DNA of 64,000 nucleotides from Deltaproteobacteria bacterium. Lineage in GTDB: Bacteria > Myxococcota_A > UBA9160 > UBA4427. The position numbers and the translations under genes were made by a program. The first letter of the stretch is position 1; the number at the start of each line of letters is the position of its first letter. Of the stretch, positions 60,301 to 64,000 are shown in pieces. The notes under the pieces were generated by a model. It was not told the DNA's origin and did not search any database. It was given only the letters and a program-made list of their open reading frames with translations. The stretch lies in assembly GCA_016713665.1 (NCBI GenBank), contig JADJOR010000009.1, positions 186,001 through 250,000 of the forward strand, written 5' to 3'.

Positions 60301-61726
60301 ACGATACGTGTTCGAGGGGTGGTTCTCGGATCTGTTCTACGGGCAGGGCGCCTTCCTGCAGAAGCTCGAGGTCTCGACGGACGGCGGCGCGAGCTTCAGG
60401 ACGGTCGCCACCGACATCGGTGCGGGGGGTCTCAATCCGACGCCCGTGCGAACGGCCTTCACGCCGATCGTCGGCCAGGTCGTCGTGATTCGCGTGACGG
60501 AGAACAACCCGGAAGATCAGCTGCGAATCAATGGGTTTGCCCTCTCCCGGTCCGATCTCCCGTCGGTCTCGAATCTGGGCGACTCGACTCCCGGCTCCCT
60601 GCGACACGCCATCGCGACCAGCCTGGCGGGCGATCGGATCACCTTCGATTCCGCTCTCTCGGGCCAGTCGATTCCGCTCACCACGGGCGAGATCCTGATC
60701 GACAAGGACCTGACGATCGACGCCTCTGCGCTTCCGGCGGGCCTGGTGCTCGACGGGGGCGGGCTCGGCCGGATCTTCACGATCGCTGCGGGGGCGACGG
60801 TGAGCCTGATCGGGGTCGAGATCCGGAACGGTTCGGAGACCGTCGGGGGGGGCATCCTCAACAACGGCGATCTCACCCTCGTCGACTGCAGCTTCGAGGG
60901 CAACCACGCGGTCCTCGGCGCTGGTCTCATGAACGGCGCGACGACCCGGGTCGAACGTTGCACGTTCTCCGACAACGTCGCGACCTCGGTGGCCGGCGGC
61001 ATCTGGAACAGCGCGAGCGCGGATCTGACCCTGATCAACACGACGATCTCCGGAAACCAGGCCAATCAGGGCGGCGCCCTGATCAACCTCCAGGGAAACG
61101 TCGCATTGATCCACTCGACGATCTCGGGCAATGCGGCCAGCTCGTCCGCCGGCGGGATCGGAAACGATGCGGGCACGGTCACGATCGAGAGCTCGATCGT
61201 GGCCGGCAACGGCGGTCCCGTCCCGATCTATGGGGCCGACTTCGCCAACTGGAATGGCGGCACGATCGTCTCGGTCGGTGCGAATCTCGTCGGGGACAAC
61301 GACACGGTGTCCGTCGAGTTCCCGGCGGGCCCGCTGGTCGGCACGCAGGCCAGCCCGAAGGACCCGAGGCTGCTGCCGCTCGGCGACTACGGCGGACCGA
61401 CGCGGACGCGGCATCCGCTGCTCGGCTCGCCCGTGATCGACGCGGCACTCACGACGGCCCAGAGCCCGACGACGGATCAGCGCCGATCGGCGCGGGGCTT
61501 CGATGGCGACGGCGATACGCTTGCCGAGAACGACCTCGGCGCGGTCGAGGTGCCCGAGCCGGGCGGGATGCTTCCGCTCATGAGCGGACTGTGGGTGCTT
61601 TGGCGCCTGGGAAGGAGAGGCCGCCGGGTCGGGGGTGGACGTATGGTCCGATTCGAACCGGATCGACACCCCTCCTCCGAGGCCATCCCACGCATCGGGC
61701 ATGGCCGCGTCGAGCCCACGCGCTGA
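57302..61726 (+). CDS. Large beta-helix PEP-CTERM surface protein
   Basis: 1,474 residues. The signal region has a hydrophobic core RVLLALLLGMLLFASSTARS. Residues about 70-450 are a beta-rich domain of unknown family. Two CSLREA-type parallel beta-helix parts follow: the first starts NTNDRGPGSLRNAIGYGG, the second NLGDSTPGSLRHAI, each with many GGGILN, NNTA and NSTI repeats typical of polymorphic outer membrane protein-like helices. The C-terminus has a PEP-CTERM signal (VPEPGGMLPLMSGLWVLWRL, then RRGRR), followed by about 28 further residues where the signal normally ends. No exosortase is in the window. Confidence 0.85.
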   Translation: MQIQTFAEVGADPALARTVAPVSFRASVDTRSTGPLGLLRYASGCWPTRVLLALLLGMLLFASSTARSIIVDERLSMPRNYVAYDSGQWSSPTTLVNEAALIEGTPGGGVFFSECLGFEEWHPQHIVRLPNKNGRAYFMYSNSNSGTPVELSFGGGWISLMEIDENRLDENDLVIVEGFNTPVGSFIWSDVYTTSSPVGHFNHPAKMEVIGNLLVVAAQNWVPTFLCDVIGQPNTIGTSPMALLFYDIRDPSRPKYWGKIEGGQIRRESAQSGLPEISSVGISRIATTNGGVPLEEWFLTASGGDPQIRRTVKALPEQLIDLVDPTPADLWISKVTIPPGAGVPFDVDARQHGMLFDSYETTAPGDGGKERNMFFDKVGDSDTFAFWENRYFDDAAPAAHVTTSQFYPMALPQADRHWNNDSIYVTEFGMPVIYTMESNWRLPNWDGVFFQVYDPRNLAMPIGQIGDKIVTNTNDRGPGSLRNAIGYGGHVTFDLPPGDDRIELTGGPLVVYRHDVTIDASSVPNGLTIDARGRSRVVEVAEGRQVVLRNLTLTGGSALQGGGLLNDGGSGTLENCVVTGNSTAFSADLRGDGGGILNNVLMRDNGDTEQRYFTGRDVGLPAGHPALNGYLKLVESTVSDNHAGNHGGGIANVGGTLVLERSAVTNNTADYSGGAIANRAGLYDFTFGVSSGLVLIENSTIAQNEAALVGHQLDVGAAIFNEHAPENCLYAQVNPLFCQSQNTVLINHSTIADNSNLYLADAESSAGVFNETGGTLILENSIVWNNTTGATGVRRDLKGTYSTQGIFGGLFNTNNVVSNLTGAVLQNGIDPIAGNPRLMPLANYGGPTETMQPTQVTAARAASGSRSILASPPTSNLTLDQRGVARPVPPKSLGAFEVVHVVTAVDFSTTDPFFLQPGFFAQGATDTVTSITSGPGGSQLMTIDVPASSLIVTRANSQLLSSGSSFVADGTDIGQLSEDYLFRVEADAHVDIRITNLQAQRYVFEGWFSDLFYGQGAFLQKLEVSTDGGASFRTVATDIGAGGLNPTPVRTAFTPIVGQVVVIRVTENNPEDQLRINGFALSRSDLPSVSNLGDSTPGSLRHAIATSLAGDRITFDSALSGQSIPLTTGEILIDKDLTIDASALPAGLVLDGGGLGRIFTIAAGATVSLIGVEIRNGSETVGGGILNNGDLTLVDCSFEGNHAVLGAGLMNGATTRVERCTFSDNVATSVAGGIWNSASADLTLINTTISGNQANQGGALINLQGNVALIHSTISGNAASSSAGGIGNDAGTVTIESSIVAGNGGPVPIYGADFANWNGGTIVSVGANLVGDNDTVSVEFPAGPLVGTQASPKDPRLLPLGDYGGPTRTRHPLLGSPVIDAALTTAQSPTTDQRRSARGFDGDGDTLAENDLGAVEVPEPGGMLPLMSGLWVLWRLGRRGRRVGGGRMVRFEPDRHPSSEAIPRIGHGRVEPTR

Positions 61727-61838
61727 CGTCTGCGCAGCGCGCTCATCCGCACGCGACGCTCGAGGCGATCCCCCACTTCGAGTGCGGCGCCAGGCGAGCC
61801 GAACCCGGGCCGTCGCACCGAACATCGGGCACGCGATG

Positions 61839-63056
61839 TCAGCCGGAATACGATGCCGATGCCGACATCGACGCCGCGCGCACCCGATGGGTCGCGCGCC
61901 GGGTTCCGTTCAAGGCGAGAATCCGGGTCCTCGGGAGGGAATTGAACTGGGTCGCGCTGGCGCTGGTGTAGGCGCCCATCATCTGCGCGACGACCAGGTC
62001 TCCGATCTCGAGCTCCGGGAGCTCGATGTCTTCGGCGACGACGTCGATGCTGTCGCAGGTGGGACCCGCCAGGACCGACGGGCGGGTCGGCCCTGGGCGA
62101 GCGACGGTGATCGGATAGCTCGTGTGATCGTAGATTCTTCCGCTGAAGGACCCGTACACGCCGTCATCCAGGAAGTACCAGGGCGTGCCGGAGCGCTCGG
62201 CCTTGCCGACGACCGTTGCGATGCCGGTCATCGAGGGCGCGGCCAGGAAGCGTCCGGGCTCCGCGAATACGTTGATGTGAGCCGGGAGCTTCGCGAGGGC
62301 CGCGCGAATCGGTGCACAGAAGGCGTCGATCGAAGGCGTGCTGCCGTCGTAGCTCACGGGGAACCCACCGCCGATGTCGAGGATCGAGAGGGCGTGTTCC
62401 CCCGATCCGGCCTGCAGGCGGATCATCTCGTTGCAGGCTTCGATCGCACGAACGTGGGCGTCGGGGGTCGCGGATTGCGAGCCGACGTGAAAGCAGAGTC
62501 CGACGACGCGCACGCCCAGGCTGGCCGCTCGAGCGAGCAGAGTCGGCACGTCTTCCGGCGCGCAGCCGAACTTTCTCGACAGGTCGCATCGCGCGTCGGG
62601 GCTGCGGAAGCAGACGCGCAACATCACTTCGGCCCGGTCGCGGAACGCCGCCAGCTTGTCGATCTCGTGCTGGTTGTCGACGACGAAGGTGGTCACGCCG
62701 AAGCGCAGCGCCGCGACGATGTCTCGCGGGCGTTTGATCGGGTGGGTGTGGATCACGCGCTCAGGACCGACGCCGGCCTGGCGCAACAAGTCGATCTCCC
62801 CCTCGCTCGCGATCTCGAAATGCGAGCCCATCTCCGACAGCGACTCGATGGCGGCGACCTCCGGGAGCGATTTGATCGCGAAATGCAGCCGCACGTCGGG
62901 GAGCGCGTTCGACAGGGCCCGGTATTGCGCGCGCAGCACGCCGCAGTCGAGCACGAGCAGGGGGGACCCGTGTCTCTCGACCAGGCGGGACCAGCTCGGA
63001 CCCCGGTCGATCGCGGCGACGACGGCGGAAGGACGCGCTGAATCGGACGTGCTCAT
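61839..63056 (-). CDS. Fold-III PLP decarboxylase, ornithine/lysine decarboxylase type
   Basis: 405 residues. The PLP Lys62 is in HFAIKSLPEV, H190 in CFHVGSQS, the phosphate loop GGGFP near 229-233, EPGRF near 266, and the second-subunit Cys334 in GPTCDSID, the ornithine decarboxylase signature. These residues place it among eukaryote-like ornithine, lysine or diaminobutyrate decarboxylases rather than DapF/LysA alone. It makes a polyamine such as putrescine or cadaverine. ATG 63056 has GAGGAG about 9 nt upstream. Divergent from the small membrane protein gene. Confidence 0.9.
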   Translation of the reverse strand: MSTSDSARPSAVVAAIDRGPSWSRLVERHGSPLLVLDCGVLRAQYRALSNALPDVRLHFAIKSLPEVAAIESLSEMGSHFEIASEGEIDLLRQAGVGPERVIHTHPIKRPRDIVAALRFGVTTFVVDNQHEIDKLAAFRDRAEVMLRVCFRSPDARCDLSRKFGCAPEDVPTLLARAASLGVRVVGLCFHVGSQSATPDAHVRAIEACNEMIRLQAGSGEHALSILDIGGGFPVSYDGSTPSIDAFCAPIRAALAKLPAHINVFAEPGRFLAAPSMTGIATVVGKAERSGTPWYFLDDGVYGSFSGRIYDHTSYPITVARPGPTRPSVLAGPTCDSIDVVAEDIELPELEIGDLVVAQMMGAYTSASATQFNSLPRTRILALNGTRRATHRVRAASMSASASYSG

Positions 63057-63122
63057 CAAACCCGGCTCCTCGATGTGCTAACGCTCGATGCGAGTCGAAC
63101 GATCGCGTTTCGAGGTCAATCG

Positions 63123-63617
63123 GTGGACGAGCCGGAATCGGATCACGCGCCCGGACCCGTCCGGCATCCCTGTCCCGAGGTCGAGCGAATGCAGGGCCCG
63201 CCCAATCGGCGCTTCGGGCGCCTGCGTGCGTGGGCCCTTCGCTATGCACCGCTCGAAGCGGCGGCCCTGCTCTCGGCGCTCGGCGCCGGGCTGGCGGTCA
63301 GCGAGCTCACCGAGAGCCGCCTCGCGATCGGCTACGCCGGCGCCTGGGGCGAGAACCTCGGCTACTACCTGGTGGCCTTCGTCCGGGAGAGACGGGTGCG
63401 GGGCTCTTCGGCTCTCGCCCTGCGCGACCTCGTGCTGGAGTTCGGACTCGCCGAGGCGGTCGACAGCTTCGTCGTGCGACCCCTGTGCATGGGCTATGGA
63501 GTCGGCCAGCTCGGGGATGCGGCCGCGGGGGTCGTGATCGGAAAGTTCGTAGCCGACATCCCCTTCTACGGCTTCGCCATCCTCGGATACGAGCTTCGAA
63601 AGAAGCTCCGGCCCTAG
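63123..63617 (+). CDS. Small membrane protein of unknown function
   Basis: 164 residues with three hydrophobic segments (YAPLEAAALLSALGAGLAV, GYYLVAFV and AAAGVVIGKFVADIPFYGFAILGY). I recognise no family. GTG 63123 is chosen because GAGG lies 7 nt upstream. It starts about 65 bp from the decarboxylase start on the other strand; a role in polyamine export or supply is a guess from position alone. Confidence 0.65.
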   Translation: MDEPESDHAPGPVRHPCPEVERMQGPPNRRFGRLRAWALRYAPLEAAALLSALGAGLAVSELTESRLAIGYAGAWGENLGYYLVAFVRERRVRGSSALALRDLVLEFGLAEAVDSFVVRPLCMGYGVGQLGDAAAGVVIGKFVADIPFYGFAILGYELRKKLRP

Positions 63618-63670
63618 CGCTTCCCGTCCCGGTCGCGCTCCTGGGGCCGCGACGGAAGGAATCAAACGTG

Positions 63671-64000
63671 ATGAGTTCTTCGTCCGGTCGACTGCTTCGA
63701 GGGTGGCTCTGCGGGATCGTCTGCACGGGGATCACCGGCTGCTCGCTGGGCGGCGTCGACGGATCCTCTCCGGAATCGGGGCTCCATCCCCGCTCGTCCA
63801 GGGAAGCGTCGTCCGTGGAGGAACCGGGCGCGGGTGTGGACGCGGCGCGCATCGTCGCTGCCGACGCACATGCCGGCGAATGGCTGACGCACGGGCGCGA
63901 CTACGCGGAGCAGCGCTTCAGCCCCCTCTCGCAGATCGACGAGCGGACCGTCTCGCGCCTCGGTCTGGCCTGGTATGCCGAGCTCCCGACGAATCGCGGG
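63671..64000 (+). CDS. PQQ-dependent dehydrogenase, N-terminal part (cut by window end)
   Basis: 110 residues are visible. The signal peptide ends in a lipobox (GITGC), then a Ser/Glu-rich linker, and from about residue 68 the opening of a quinoprotein propeller: WLTHGRDYAEQRFSPLSQI, then LGLAWYAELPTNRG, the pattern at the start of methanol/ethanol dehydrogenase-type enzymes. AAGGA is upstream of ATG 63671 (GTG 63668 is also possible). The rest of the gene lies beyond the window. Confidence 0.85.
   Translation, partial: MSSSSGRLLRGWLCGIVCTGITGCSLGGVDGSSPESGLHPRSSREASSVEEPGAGVDAARIVAADAHAGEWLTHGRDYAEQRFSPLSQIDERTVSRLGLAWYAELPTNRG

Noticed and set aside
58742..61825. Long antisense frame (about 1,000 codons) over the beta-helix protein
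   Set aside because: It mirrors the repeated codons of the real gene and has no signal or domain of its own.

Overview
The window is about 64 kb of very GC-rich, densely coding bacterial DNA. Signal peptides with lipoboxes, a type IV prepilin, PEP-CTERM sorting signals and an OmpA-like peptidoglycan-binding protein point to a Gram-negative, didermic organism. The mix of families (Rieske oxygenase, two LLM/F420-type flavin oxidoreductases, CaiB/BaiF CoA transferase, amidohydrolases, several NTF2-like proteins, sulfotransferase, fused indolepyruvate:ferredoxin oxidoreductase, PQQ dehydrogenase) resembles uncultured, metabolically versatile Myxococcota, Desulfobacterota or Binatota relatives. 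That placement is inference, because the window has no rRNA or ribosomal-protein marker. I found no tRNA, CRISPR array, transposase or phage gene.

Layout. 0-7 kb: a receiver-like/PilZ/PilZ/prepilin fusion protein (minus) divergent from arfB, a small DNA-binding-type protein, then a minus-strand cluster of a frameshifted MotA/ZorA-like channel protein, an OmpA/ZorB-like partner and a lipoprotein. 7-11 kb: gcvP, a DUF3568-type lipoprotein and a small possible gene. 11.4-14.7 kb: a three-gene unit of a possible nuclease-fold protein, a MoxR ATPase and a CoxE/VWA protein. 14.7-19 kb: a plus-strand run of LLM oxidoreductase, NTF2-like proteins, methyltransferase, cupin and esterase. 19-29.3 kb: an orphan ParA-like ATPase followed by a complete Anbu-type cluster: a transglutaminase/DUF2126 protein, the Anbu proteasome homologue, a GATase-II/transglutaminase fusion on the opposite strand, a circularly permuted ATP-grasp and an alpha-E protein. 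A roughly 470-bp imperfect palindrome lies in the middle of this cluster.

29.4-33.3 kb: a catabolism-like block (NTF2-like lipoprotein, alpha/beta hydrolase, SDR, NTF2-like protein and KshA-like Rieske oxygenase). 33.4-42 kb: a small coiled-coil protein, trmO, a PEP-CTERM protein, a membrane-anchored hydrolase overlapping a fused indolepyruvate:ferredoxin oxidoreductase, and a sulfotransferase. 42-48.5 kb: SDR, tandem universal stress protein, Tat-exported DUF1214 protein, amidohydrolase, lipoprotein and a second LLM oxidoreductase. 48.7-54 kb: a GT39-like membrane protein overlapping an SGNH hydrolase, a flippase-like membrane protein, a second amidohydrolase and a cupin. 54.5-64 kb: a double-domain CoA transferase, a 1,474-residue beta-helix PEP-CTERM protein, an ornithine-decarboxylase-type enzyme, a small membrane protein and the start of a PQQ dehydrogenase cut by the window edge.

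The clearest functional unit is the Anbu cluster, a known conserved neighbourhood thought to make and break an unknown peptide-like conjugate. The least conventional items are the PilZ-prepilin fusion, the ZorAB-like stator pair without recognisable Zorya effectors, and the large palindrome. The many long antisense reading frames here are a by-product of the high GC content.
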